Source: Terrabacter sp. Root85 (lineage in GTDB: Bacteria > Actinomycetota > Actinomycetes > Actinomycetales > Dermatophilaceae). From it: DNA of 64,000 bases. The first letter of the stretch is position 1. Each line of letters starts with the position of its first letter. Under the pieces are notes generated by a model, which was not told the origin of the DNA, ran no database searches, and saw only the letters and a list, made by a program, of their open reading frames with translations. Below are positions 8,220 to 17,300 of this stretch, piece by piece. The translations under genes were made by a program, and so were the position numbers. The stretch lies in NCBI RefSeq assembly GCF_001429185.1, contig NZ_LMIW01000008.1:496001-560000 (forward strand). Direction: 5' to 3'.

Positions 8220-9322
8220 CGACCGTCGCGCGGGTCACGACGACGACCTCGTCCGTGCGGCTCCACACCCCGTTCGTCACGGCCCTGCGCCGCACCGAGA
8301 CCACCGACACCGTCGTCGCGACGATCACCGACAGCGACGGCCGCACGGGTTGGGGCGAGGCGCCCCAGGTGTGGCAGGTGACGGGGGAGTCGCTCGCGAG
8401 CGCCACGGCGTGCATCGAGCAGATGCTCGCGCCTGCCGTCACGGGCCACCGGCTCGACGACCGCAGCGACCTCGCCGCTGCCGCTGCCGTCGTCCAGAGG
8501 TCCGTCGCCCGCAACTTCGGTGCCAAGGCCGCGGTCGACGCGGCCCTGCACGACCTCGTCGCCCAGGCGGAGGGCACGTCGGTGGCGGCGCTGCTCGCGA
8601 CCCGGCCCGACGGCATACGCGAGGTGCTGACGACCGACGTCACCCTGTCGGCAGGTGCGGCTGACGCCCTCGCCGACACGGCGCGCGCGCGCGTCTCCGA
8701 CGGCTTCCGCACCCTGAAGATGAAGGTGGGCACCGACGCGAGCACCGATGTGCAGCGCGTCGCGGCGGTGCGCGACGCCGTCGGACCCGACGTCGGCATC
8801 CGGCTCGACGCCAACCAGGGGTGGACGCGCGAGGAGGCCGTCCAGGTCATCCGCGCACTCGAGGTCGCCGACCTCGGGGTCGAGTTCGTCGAGCAGCCGG
8901 TCGTGGCCGACGACGTCGAGGGCCTGGCCTGGGTGCGGGAGCGGGTCGGGCTGCCGGTCATGGCCGACGAGTCGTGCTACGTGCCCTACGACCTCGAACG
9001 GATCATCCGGCTCGGCGCGGCGGACCTCGTCAACGTCAAGCTCGCCAAGTGCGGATCGCTCACCGTGGGCCGCGACATGCTGCGCCGCGCCCACGACGTC
9101 GGCCTGCGCACCATCGTGGGCTCGATGATGGAGAGCCACGTCGGGGTCGGGGCCGCGGCAGCGCTCGTGGCTGCCGAACCGACGACCGAGGTGAGTGACC
9201 TCGACGCCGCATGGTGGTCGGTCACGTCACCCGTCGTGGGTGGAATCGCCTACTCGGGCAACCAGATCCGTGTGCCGATGACCGGCGGTCTCGGGATCAG
9301 CGGGTTCGTCCACCACGACTGA
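8216..9322 (+). CDS. Dipeptide epimerase, enolase superfamily (L-Ala-D/L-Glu epimerase type)
   Basis: 368 residues with the enolase-superfamily layout: an N-terminal capping domain and a barrel with the K-x-K catalytic motif (TLKMKVG, about residue 166), then metal ligands D (RLDANQGW, about 197), E (FVEQP, about 224) and D (MADES, about 250), and a second catalytic lysine (KLAKCG, about 275). This residue set is that of the muconate lactonizing subgroup containing L-Ala-D/L-Glu epimerases, which help recycle murein peptides. The ATG overlaps the upstream serine hydrolase stop. Exact dipeptide specificity cannot be read from the sequence. Confidence 0.88.
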   Translation: MTTVARVTTTTSSVRLHTPFVTALRRTETTDTVVATITDSDGRTGWGEAPQVWQVTGESLASATACIEQMLAPAVTGHRLDDRSDLAAAAAVVQRSVARNFGAKAAVDAALHDLVAQAEGTSVAALLATRPDGIREVLTTDVTLSAGAADALADTARARVSDGFRTLKMKVGTDASTDVQRVAAVRDAVGPDVGIRLDANQGWTREEAVQVIRALEVADLGVEFVEQPVVADDVEGLAWVRERVGLPVMADESCYVPYDLERIIRLGAADLVNVKLAKCGSLTVGRDMLRRAHDVGLRTIVGSMMESHVGVGAAAALVAAEPTTEVSDLDAAWWSVTSPVVGGIAYSGNQIRVPMTGGLGISGFVHHD

Positions 9323-9342
9323 CCCACCGCACACCGCACGCA

Positions 9343-9372
9343 CGAAGGGCCCCGCCGGAGCGGGGCCCTTCG
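9343..9372. terminator. Bidirectional hairpin terminator
   Basis: Perfect 12-base inverted repeat (CGAAGGGCCCCG / CGGGGCCCTTCG) with a six-base loop, between the convergent epimerase and DUF3352 genes. There is no clear T-run, as is common in actinobacteria. Confidence 0.85.
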
Positions 9373-9388
9373 CGCGTTGCAGGTGGTG

Positions 9389-10981
9389 TCAGTCGCCCAG
9401 GACGCGCAACGTGAACGAGCCTTCACCGTTGCCGGTGTTGGTGGCGGTGAAGCCCACGGCACGCAGCGACTCGAGGAAGGACTTGGCCTCGCCGTGGACG
9501 TCGCCCTTGACGATGGCGTCGACCTTGTCGAGGTCGACGAAGAGCGTCGCCGTCGCGTTGCTGACGTCACCGACCGCGACCTTGAAGGTGTCGCTGTCGC
9601 CGAGCTTGCCGCCCGACTTGAGGTCGTCGGCGTAGTCGGGCGTCGTCGCCACGAAGACCTTGTCGCCCTCGACCTTGTGGGTCAGCACGTCGCCGCCGAC
9701 GCCGACCGACTCCATGAGTCGGCCGACGAGCTCGTCGGCGCGCTTGGCGTCGCTCGAGACGACCTTGGCCCCGAGGACCGGAACGTCGCTCTTGAGGTCC
9801 TGCTCGGGCATGGCCAGGGTGAAGGAGCGGCCGAGCAGCACCTTGAGGTCGTCGGGCAGCTTGATGCCGAGCTGCTGCTCGACCATGCCGATCGGGTCGG
9901 ACTCACCGTCGGCGGCGGCGAGGCTCTCGATCTGCTTCTTCAGCTGGGGCCACGCCGAGTCGAGCATCTGGTCGGCGCCGGAGACGTTGAAGGCAGCCAT
10001 CGTGTTGGCCGGCAGCGAGGCCACCTCGCTGCCGTCGCCCTTGACGGACTTCGTCGCGTCGGCGCCGCGCACGACGCCGGCCATCTCGACGTAGTCGGCG
10101 TCGAAGCGCACCGCCGTCGCGAAGCGTCCCTTGGCCGAGGCCAGGGCCGTCGCGTCCATGCCGGTCGTGCCGCTGAACTTCTGGATCTCCTTCAGCCCCG
10201 TGCCCATGTCGAACCAGGCCGACAGGATGCCCTGCTCGCCGAGGGCCGCCATGTCGGCGGTGAAGTCGGCGTTCTGCGCGAGCGTGCCCTTGGCGGCAGC
10301 CGCGAGGGTGGCGTCGCCCACGCCGGGCGGCGTGACGATGGCGTAGCCGTCCTTCATCCGCAGCTCGGTGTCGGACCCGCCCTTGTCGCAGGCGAACAGC
10401 TTGGTCAGGGTGTCCTTGGCCGCGGACTCGTCCTTGACCTGGATCGCGATGGCGACGTTGGGCGCGTCCGCGGTGCCACCGGGACGGATCGCGGCGCCGA
10501 CCCGGTCACCGAGCCAGGGCGCGATGTCCGTGTCGTAGCTGAACTTGGCGACGCAGTCGTTGCTCGCGTCCTTCGAGGCGAGCTGCCACAGCTGCTTGCG
10601 GGGGTCGTCGGCACCGAGCGTGTCCTTGACCTGGGGCAGCTTGCCCAGGAAGCGCACGGCGGCGATCTTCTGGCCGGCGGACGGGTCGATGTCGAGACGG
10701 ACGTAGGCGTAGGCGTCGCCGGGCAGCACGTCAGCGGGCTGCGAACCGCCGCCGCTCAGCGTCTGGAAGGCGAAGGCGCCGGCGCCACCGAGGACGAGGG
10801 CGGTGACGACGCCACCGACGAGCAGACCCGTGCGCTTGCGGCCCCCGGACGTCGGCGGCTGCGGGTCGTCGGAGAGGGTGACCTCGCCGGGAACGGTCTC
10901 GGCCGCTCCGGCGGGCGTCGGGTAGGTGTAGGGCTGGCTCGCCCCGTGCGTGGGCTCGGTGGGCTCGGTGGGCTCGGTCAT
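9389..10981 (-). CDS. DUF3352 family membrane-anchored protein
   Basis: 530 residues: a Pro/Thr-rich cytoplasmic N-terminus of about 48 residues starting with repeated TEP, one membrane helix (TGLLVGGVVTALVLGGAGAFAF), and a large extracellular part. The body matches DUF3352, starting ADVLPGDAYAYVRLDIDPSAGQKIAAVRFLGKLP. The domain has two related halves, typical of proteins built from repeated alpha/beta units. AGGGGAG lies upstream of the ATG at 10981. The function is unknown in the family. It is convergent with the epimerase and divergent from the DUF3046 gene. Confidence 0.8.
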   Translation of the reverse strand: MTEPTEPTEPTHGASQPYTYPTPAGAAETVPGEVTLSDDPQPPTSGGRKRTGLLVGGVVTALVLGGAGAFAFQTLSGGGSQPADVLPGDAYAYVRLDIDPSAGQKIAAVRFLGKLPQVKDTLGADDPRKQLWQLASKDASNDCVAKFSYDTDIAPWLGDRVGAAIRPGGTADAPNVAIAIQVKDESAAKDTLTKLFACDKGGSDTELRMKDGYAIVTPPGVGDATLAAAAKGTLAQNADFTADMAALGEQGILSAWFDMGTGLKEIQKFSGTTGMDATALASAKGRFATAVRFDADYVEMAGVVRGADATKSVKGDGSEVASLPANTMAAFNVSGADQMLDSAWPQLKKQIESLAAADGESDPIGMVEQQLGIKLPDDLKVLLGRSFTLAMPEQDLKSDVPVLGAKVVSSDAKRADELVGRLMESVGVGGDVLTHKVEGDKVFVATTPDYADDLKSGGKLGDSDTFKVAVGDVSNATATLFVDLDKVDAIVKGDVHGEAKSFLESLRAVGFTATNTGNGEGSFTLRVLGD

Positions 10982-11124
10982 GGTGTGCTCCCCTGAAGAG
11001 TTCGGTGCGTCCTGCGGTTGCGCGCGGGACGAGAGGACGATACCGGCAGCGCCGGACGTCCGCGGCCGGTTGCGATAACGCTCCGACGACGGATTCGCGC
11101 GGAACGGTTCCGGTGCTCCGGGTG

Positions 11125-11140
11125 GCACACTGCAGTGTGC
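11125..11140. promoter_or_regulatory. Perfect 16-base palindrome covering the DUF3046 gene start
   Basis: GCACACTGCAGTGTGC is a perfect palindrome. It includes a possible -10 element (CACACT, 11126-11131) and the GTG start codon at 11137-11139. A repressor bound here would block a leaderless transcript. No candidate regulator is adjacent. Confidence 0.45.
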
Positions 11141-11385
11141 GGATCAGCCACTTCTGGACCTTGATGGACGACGAGTTCGGCGCGGCGTATGCCGGGTCGC
11201 TCGCCCGTGACCACGTGCTGGGTGCGCTCGGCAACCGCACCGTCGTGCAGGCCCTCGCCGATGGCGAGGCGCCGCGTGCGGTGTGGGAAGCGCTGTGCGT
11301 CGACATGGACGTGCCACCGGAGCGACGTCTCGGACGTGACACCCGTGTCGCCCGGGGAGCCCAGGGCGGTCAGGCCGGTCGCTGA
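11137..11385 (+). CDS. DUF3046 family small protein
   Basis: 82 residues from a GTG start. The core [64 protein letters not shown] is the typical DUF3046 sequence, a small helical actinobacterial protein usually encoded just upstream of recA, as here. The tail after RRLGRDTR is Gly/Ala/Arg-rich. Its stop overlaps the ATG of the macro-domain gene (TGATG), so the two are coupled. The molecular function is unknown. Confidence 0.88.
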   Translation: MRISHFWTLMDDEFGAAYAGSLARDHVLGALGNRTVVQALADGEAPRAVWEALCVDMDVPPERRLGRDTRVARGAQGGQAGR

Positions 11386-11933
11386 TGCCGGCGTCGCTCG
11401 ACCCCGGTCTGTCGCGGATCACGCTGCGGCACGGCGACATCACGAGCGACGCCTCGGCCGACGCCATCGTCAATGCCGCGAACCGGTCCCTGCTGGGCGG
11501 CGGCGGTGTCGACGGGGCGATCCACCGGGCAGCGGGGCCGGCTCTGCTCGCCGAGTGCCGGCTGCTCGGCGGGTGCGACACCGGCGACGCGAAGATCACC
11601 GGCGCCGGTCGGCTGCCCGTGCGGCACGTCATCCACACGGTCGGCCCGGTCTGGCGCGGGGGAGGTGACGGTGAGCCGGAGCTCCTGGCGAGCTGCTACG
11701 TGCGGTCGGTCGAGGTCGCCGACGCCGCCGGCTGCGCGGTGCTCGCCTTCCCCGCCGTGTCGTGCGGGGTCTACGGCTACCCGCTCGACGCGGCGGCGGT
11801 GGTGTCGCTCGAGGCGCTGGCGGGAGCGCTCACGGTGCACGGCGGGGTGCGCGAGGCGCGGTTCTGGCTCTTCTCCGACACGGCCTACGCCGCGTTCGAC
11901 CGGGCGCTGACGCGGCTGAGAGCGACACGCTGA
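11385..11933 (+). CDS. Macro-domain protein, O-acetyl-ADP-ribose deacetylase type
   Basis: 182 residues forming one macro domain. Diagnostic segments are the start [41 protein letters not shown] (ADP-ribose pocket with NAAN and [10 protein letters not shown]) and [17 protein letters not shown]. This pattern is the MacroD/YmdB class that hydrolyses O-acetyl-ADP-ribose or mono-ADP-ribosyl groups. It lies between DUF3046 and recA and overlaps DUF3046 by one base. The precise substrate is not resolved. Confidence 0.9.
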   Translation: MPASLDPGLSRITLRHGDITSDASADAIVNAANRSLLGGGGVDGAIHRAAGPALLAECRLLGGCDTGDAKITGAGRLPVRHVIHTVGPVWRGGGDGEPELLASCYVRSVEVADAAGCAVLAFPAVSCGVYGYPLDAAAVVSLEALAGALTVHGGVREARFWLFSDTAYAAFDRALTRLRATR

Positions 11934-11959
11934 CCCGGGATCGGCGTGTCGTACGGACT

Positions 11960-11981
11960 TCGAACACCTGTTCGGTAGTGT
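11960..11981 (+). promoter_or_regulatory. SOS box (LexA site) with adjoining -10 element of recA
   Basis: TCGAACACCTGTTCGG (11960-11975) matches the actinobacterial LexA consensus TCGAAC-N4-GTTCGA at all but the last base. TAGTGT (11976-11981) directly follows and is a good -10 element, so LexA would cover the promoter. The recA ATG is about 170 bases downstream, leaving a long leader. Confidence 0.85.
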
Positions 11982-12152
11982 TCTCCACAGGTCCTGCGCC
12001 ACCACCCGCATCGTCCACAGGCCGTCTCGTGGATCCTCCCGATGTCGGCGCCGGCACCTAGCGTCTGACCCGACAGCGGACCTCGCAGCACGAGGCCGTG
12101 GCCCGGGTCGAAGGTAGACGACCGCAACGCAGACGGCAGATAGGTGACCGAC

Positions 12153-13202
<1,050 letters not shown>

Positions 13203-13204
13203 TC

Positions 13205-14122
13205 ATGGGTCTCTCCGAACAGGAGACCGCACGGGACCGTCTGGCTCGCGCCGCGGCCGCCCTGGCTGAGGCCGAGGGGGTGGCCGGGGTGCGAGCCGGC
13301 GGTGCGTCGGCGGAAGGCTCGGATGCAGGTTCGGGGGAGTCGGCGGCCGAGGCCGGTGCGAGCCGGTCCGTACTGCCGTGGTCCGTGCCCGTCCGCGCCG
13401 AGCCGACCGGGCATGAGAGCGCGCGGCCCGCGAGCACACGCATGACCCGATCCGACGGGTCGAGCCCGTCGGGAGGGTCCCGCGGCGGCGGGCGTTCGGG
13501 CCGGTCGGGCGGTGCCAGCGGCTCCGGCCGTCAGGGGCGCCGGTCTGCCAAACCGCGCTCCGGCTGGGGTTCCGCTGACGTGGGGGAGCGACCCGACTGG
13601 GCGCCCCCGCCGGAGGACGTCGAGACGGCCGTGCCCGAGGCCGATGCCGAGTCGGTGGCACGCGCGATCGTCCTGCGACAGCTGAGCATGGCGCCGCGCA
13701 GCCGTGCCCAGCTCGAGAAGAAGCTGCGCCAGCGCGGCTGCGAGGACGACGTGGCGGCAAAGGTCCTCGACCGGATGGCCGAGGTCGGTCTCATCGACGA
13801 CGAGGCGTACGCCCAGATGCTCGTCCGCTCGAAGCAGTCGGACAAGGGCCTGGCCCGGCGCGCGCTCGCGCACGAGCTGCGCAAGCAGGGCATCGACCAG
13901 GAGATCGCCGACGAGGCGCTCGGTCGGGTGGGTGCCGGGGACGAGAGGCTTCGGGCCGAGCAGCTCGTGGCCAAGAAGCTGCGCTCGATGCGCGGGTTGG
14001 CTCCCGAGGTCCAGACCCGACGTCTGGCCGGGCTGCTCGCTCGCAAGGGCTACTCGGGGGAGGTCGCGTGGCCGATCATCCGCGACGCGGTCGACGGGCT
14101 GCCCGAGCACCGTCGTGACTGA
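13205..14122 (+). CDS. recX: Recombination regulatory protein RecX with a long disordered N-terminus
   Basis: 305 residues. The C-terminal 150 or so form the RecX three-helix repeats (AESVARAIVLRQLSMAPRSRAQLEKKLRQRGC, then VLDRMAEVGLIDDEAYAQMLVRSKQ, then KGLARRALAHELRKQGID). RecX binds RecA filaments and limits their activity. The first 140 or so residues are low-complexity Gly/Ser/Arg/Glu and probably disordered; typical RecX proteins are 150-200 residues. An internal ATG at 13442-13444 could give a shorter protein. It starts two bases after the recA stop. Confidence 0.92.
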   Translation: MGLSEQETARDRLARAAAALAEAEGVAGVRAGGASAEGSDAGSGESAAEAGASRSVLPWSVPVRAEPTGHESARPASTRMTRSDGSSPSGGSRGGGRSGRSGGASGSGRQGRRSAKPRSGWGSADVGERPDWAPPPEDVETAVPEADAESVARAIVLRQLSMAPRSRAQLEKKLRQRGCEDDVAAKVLDRMAEVGLIDDEAYAQMLVRSKQSDKGLARRALAHELRKQGIDQEIADEALGRVGAGDERLRAEQLVAKKLRSMRGLAPEVQTRRLAGLLARKGYSGEVAWPIIRDAVDGLPEHRRD

Positions 14123-14163
14123 GGAGCGTCGCGGTGCTCACGGCATGCCCTCCGGACACCACG

Positions 14164-14195
14164 AGGGGGTGAGGACCGTGTGGTCCTCACCCCCT
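14164..14195. terminator. Bidirectional hairpin terminator after recX
   Basis: Perfect 14-base stem (AGGGGGTGAGGACC / GGTCCTCACCCCCT) with a GTGT loop, followed by TTGG, between convergent recX and the YceI gene. Confidence 0.88.
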
Positions 14196-14220
14196 TGGGT
14201 GTGCTGTGGTGCGGTGCTGC

Positions 14221-14826
14221 TCAGACCTCGGCGGGCACGTTGGCGATCGCGGAGACGTCGAACTCGAGCTTGACCTTCTCGCTGACGAGAACGCCACCGG
14301 TCTCGAGGGCCGCGTTGAAGGAGAGGTTCCACTCGGTGCGGTCGATGGTGACGTCACCCTCGAAGCCGACGCGCGTGTTGCCGAACGGGTCCTTGGCCGA
14401 GCCGGTCTCCTCGAAGGGGATCGTCACGGACTTGGTGACACCGTTGATGGTCAGGTCGCCGGTGATGTCCCACTCGGCGCCGTCGCGCTCGACGTTCGTC
14501 GAGACGAACGTGATCTGCGGGTAGGTGGCGATGTCGAAGAAGTCAGGGGTCTTGAGGTGACCGTCGCGCTGCTCGTTGCCCGTGGTGACGCTGGCGGCCT
14601 GGATCGTCACGGTGACCGAGGAGTTCGCCGGCGTCACGGTGTCGACGTGGGCCGAGCCCTCGAACTCGTCGAAGTGGCCGCGGACCTTCGTGACCATCGC
14701 GTGGCGGGCGGAGAAGCCGATGCGCGTGTGGCTCGGGTCGATGGTGTAGTCGCCGGAGATGTTCTCGACAGCGACCGAGGGGGTCTCGGAGACGGTCTCG
14801 TCCTTGGTGCGGTTGAACAGGCCCAT
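14221..14826 (-). CDS. YceI family lipid-binding-like protein
   Basis: 201 residues. The body is one YceI lipocalin-like beta barrel: ISGDYTIDPSHTRIGFSARHAMVTKVRGHFDEFEG near the N-terminus and FDIATYPQITFVSTNVERDG and LTINGVTKSVTIPFEETGSAKDPFGNTRVGFEGDVTIDRTEWNL later. YceI proteins bind isoprenoid or other amphiphilic lipids and are often stress-induced. No export signal is visible, so this one is probably cytoplasmic. GAAGGA precedes the ATG. The upstream AT-rich region contains an operator-like inverted repeat. Confidence 0.9.
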   Translation of the reverse strand: MGLFNRTKDETVSETPSVAVENISGDYTIDPSHTRIGFSARHAMVTKVRGHFDEFEGSAHVDTVTPANSSVTVTIQAASVTTGNEQRDGHLKTPDFFDIATYPQITFVSTNVERDGAEWDITGDLTINGVTKSVTIPFEETGSAKDPFGNTRVGFEGDVTIDRTEWNLSFNAALETGGVLVSEKVKLEFDVSAIANVPAEV

Positions 14827-14849
14827 GATGTGTCCTTCGGAGTAGGTTA

Positions 14850-14888
14850 TTGAATCTTCAACAACTATGATGCACCCAAGTTGTTGAA
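14850..14888. promoter_or_regulatory. Operator-like TTGAA/TTCAA inverted repeats upstream of the YceI gene
   Basis: A perfect 10-base inverted repeat, TTCAACAACT (14857-14866) and AGTTGTTGAA (14879-14888), has a 12-base spacer. TTGAA-TC-TTCAA at 14850-14861 overlaps the left arm. The region is much more AT-rich than its surroundings. MarR-type regulators often control YceI genes, but none is adjacent here, so the regulator is unknown. Confidence 0.6.
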
Positions 14889-15007
14889 CTGTCAAGCAAT
14901 GGGGTCAACAGGTCCACCGTCGCCCCTATTCCTTCGTCTCGCGCGCTGGGATCGAGGCCGGACCAGAGCGTCGACGGCGCCCGGCCGTGGGAGCGCGCTG
15001 CACGACG

Positions 15008-15013
15008 TACCCT
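15008..15013 (+). promoter_or_regulatory. Possible -10 element of miaB
   Basis: TACCCT lies ten bases before the miaB ATG at 15024, so the transcript would have at most a very short leader and no Shine-Dalgarno is visible. Confidence 0.4.
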
Positions 15014-15023
15014 TGTCGGTGCC

Positions 15024-16595
15024 ATGACAACGCAGAACTTCGCGCCCACGCCCGAGGCCGCCACGACCGCGCCCGCCGGCTCGCCCCGCACCTACGACGT
15101 CCGCACCCACGGGTGCCAGATGAACGTCCACGACAGCGAGCGACTCGCCGGGCTGCTCGAGACGGCGGGCTACGTCGACCTCGCGAGCCTGCCGACCGGG
15201 GAGCGGCCGGAGGTCGCCGACGTCGTCGTCTTCAACACGTGCGCCGTGCGCGAGAACGCCGACAACAAGCTGTACGGCAACCTCGGACAGCTGCGCCCGG
15301 CGAAGCAGAAGAACCCCGACATGCAGATCGCGGTCGGCGGCTGCATGGCCCAGAAGGACCGTGGCACCATCGTCCAGCGCGCGCCGTGGGTCGACGTCGT
15401 CTTCGGCACCCACAACATCGGGTCGTTGCCCGCCCTGCTCGACCGGGCGGCCCACAACAAGCGCGCCGAGGTCGAGATCCTCGAGAGCCTCGAGGTCTTC
15501 CCCTCGACCCTGCCGACCCGTCGGGACTCGGCCTACAGCGCCTGGGTCTCCATCTCGGTCGGCTGCAACAACACGTGCACCTTCTGCATCGTGCCGAGCC
15601 TGCGCGGCAAGGAGCAGGACCGTCGCCCCGGCGAGATCCTCGCCGAGATCGAGGCGCTCGTGGCCCAGGGCGTCGTCGAGGTGACCCTGCTCGGCCAGAA
15701 CGTCAACACCTACGGCGTGGAGTTCGGCGACCGCCTCGCCTTCGGCAAGCTGCTGCGTGCCTGCGGCGAGATCGAGGGCCTCGAGCGCGTCCGCTTCACG
15801 AGCCCGCACCCGGCTGCTTTCACCGAGGACGTCATCCTCGCGATGGCCGAGACGCCCAACGTGATGCCCAGCCTGCACATGCCGCTCCAGTCCGGCTCGG
15901 ACAAGGTGCTCAAGGACATGCGCCGCTCCTACCGGAGCACGAAGTTCCTCGGGATCATCGAGACCGTCCGCCAGCACATCCCGGACGCGGCGATCACGAC
16001 CGACATCATCGTCGGCTTCCCCGGCGAGACCGAGGAGGACTTCCAGGGCACGCTCGACGTCGTCCGCGAGTCACGCTTCTCCAGCGCCTTCACCTTCCAG
16101 TACTCCATCCGGCCCGGCACCCCCGCTGCGACGATGGATGACCAGGTCCCCAAGGCCGTCGTGCAGGAGCGCTTCGAGCGACTCATCGCCCTGCAGGAGG
16201 AGCTCAGCTGGGCCGGCAACCGCGCCGTCGAGGGCCGTGAGGTCGAGGTGCTCGTCGCGCCGTCGGAGGGTCGCAAGGACGTCGAGACGAAGCGGCTGTC
16301 AGGGCGGGCCCGCGACAACCGGCTCGTCCACTTCGCCGTTCCCGAGGGCGCTGAGGTGCCCCGCCCCGGCGACATGGTCACCGTGAAGGTCACGTACGGC
16401 GCGCCGCACCACCTCGTGGCCGACTCGGGCCTCGAGGGCGGGACGTATGCCGTCCGGCGCACCCCCGGGGGTGACGCCTGGGCGGCGCTCCAGGACGCGC
16501 CGCAAGGCACGGGCAAGCCGGCCGTGAGCCTCGGCATGCCGTCCATCGGTCGACCGGCCGTCACCCCGGTGGCGTCGGGCTGCTCTGTCGTCTGA
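15024..16595 (+). CDS. miaB: tRNA-2-methylthio-N6-dimethylallyladenosine synthase MiaB
   Basis: 523 residues. MiaB adds the methylthio group to i6A37 of tRNAs after MiaA has made i6A. The N-terminal MTTase domain shows [30 protein letters not shown] and GGCMAQK (three cluster cysteines). The radical SAM motif CNNTCTFC is at about residues 180-187, and a TRAM domain follows ([10 protein letters not shown] ... [14 protein letters not shown]). HGCQMNxxDSE is the MiaB signature. The C-terminal 70 residues after the TRAM domain look unstructured. miaA is two genes downstream, so both steps of ms2i6A synthesis are encoded together. Confidence 0.97.
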   Translation: MTTQNFAPTPEAATTAPAGSPRTYDVRTHGCQMNVHDSERLAGLLETAGYVDLASLPTGERPEVADVVVFNTCAVRENADNKLYGNLGQLRPAKQKNPDMQIAVGGCMAQKDRGTIVQRAPWVDVVFGTHNIGSLPALLDRAAHNKRAEVEILESLEVFPSTLPTRRDSAYSAWVSISVGCNNTCTFCIVPSLRGKEQDRRPGEILAEIEALVAQGVVEVTLLGQNVNTYGVEFGDRLAFGKLLRACGEIEGLERVRFTSPHPAAFTEDVILAMAETPNVMPSLHMPLQSGSDKVLKDMRRSYRSTKFLGIIETVRQHIPDAAITTDIIVGFPGETEEDFQGTLDVVRESRFSSAFTFQYSIRPGTPAATMDDQVPKAVVQERFERLIALQEELSWAGNRAVEGREVEVLVAPSEGRKDVETKRLSGRARDNRLVHFAVPEGAEVPRPGDMVTVKVTYGAPHHLVADSGLEGGTYAVRRTPGGDAWAALQDAPQGTGKPAVSLGMPSIGRPAVTPVASGCSVV

Positions 16596-16637
16596 GCCGA
16601 TTCGGGTCAGCGCGTCCCCACGTGCTTGACTTGGTGC

Positions 16638-17252
16638 ATGAGTGTGCGCCCCATCGTCATCACCGGTGAGCCCGTCCTGCACCGGGCCGCCGCCCTCGTC
16701 ACGGACTTCGACGACGAGCTGCGCACCCTCGTCGAGGACATGTACGAGACGAACGTCGCGGCCAACGGCGTCGGGCTCGCGGCACCCCAGATCGGCGTCG
16801 GGCTGCGGGTGTTCATCTGGAAGATGGCCAACGAGGACGGCGTCCCGGAGCAGGGACACGTCATCAACCCGACGGTGACCACCTCGAAGATCCCGCAGGA
16901 GCGCCCGAACCCCGACGAGGAGACCGAGGGCTGCCTCTCCGTGCCCGGTGAGGCCTTCCCGCTCAAGCGCGCCGACCGCGCCCACGTCATCGGTTTCGAC
17001 ATCGACGGCAACCGCGTCGAGTTCGACGCCTCCGGCTGGTTCGCCCGGTGCATGCAGCACGAGTACGACCACCTCAACGGCACGCTCTACGTCGACCGTC
17101 TCGACGACCGCCAGTCCAAGAAGGCCCGCAAGGCCGTCAAGCGCAACGGGTGGGGCAAGCCCGGCAGCTCGTGGCACCCGGGCGTCGACAAGGACCCCTT
17201 CGGTCACGACGAGGACGAGGTCGACGAGTACGCCGACGACCTCATCGGCTGA
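16638..17252 (+). CDS. def: Peptide deformylase
   Basis: 204 residues. The enzyme removes the formyl group from N-terminal methionine. All three motifs are present: GVGLAAPQIG (44-53), EGCLS (97-101, with the metal-binding Cys99) and HEYDH (141-145, with the two metal-binding His and catalytic Glu). The C-terminal 40 residues are charged and acidic (HDEDEVDEYADDL), longer than in minimal deformylases. The ATG at 16638 gives the conserved RPIVITGEPVLH start. Confidence 0.96.
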   Translation: MSVRPIVITGEPVLHRAAALVTDFDDELRTLVEDMYETNVAANGVGLAAPQIGVGLRVFIWKMANEDGVPEQGHVINPTVTTSKIPQERPNPDEETEGCLSVPGEAFPLKRADRAHVIGFDIDGNRVEFDASGWFARCMQHEYDHLNGTLYVDRLDDRQSKKARKAVKRNGWGKPGSSWHPGVDKDPFGHDEDEVDEYADDLIG

Positions 17253-17300
17253 GCGCGCGCCCCTCGTGACGGACCCGCCCGGCCTCCGGTCCCGTACGCC

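Noticed and set aside
12144-12152. GTG at 12144 as the recA start
   Set aside because: It would overlap the Shine-Dalgarno-like AGGTG; the ATG at 12153 gives the usual RecA length and N-terminus.
16575-16595. CaaX-like end (C-S-V-V) of MiaB as a prenylation signal
   Set aside because: Bacteria lack this modification pathway for such proteins and four residues are a chance match.
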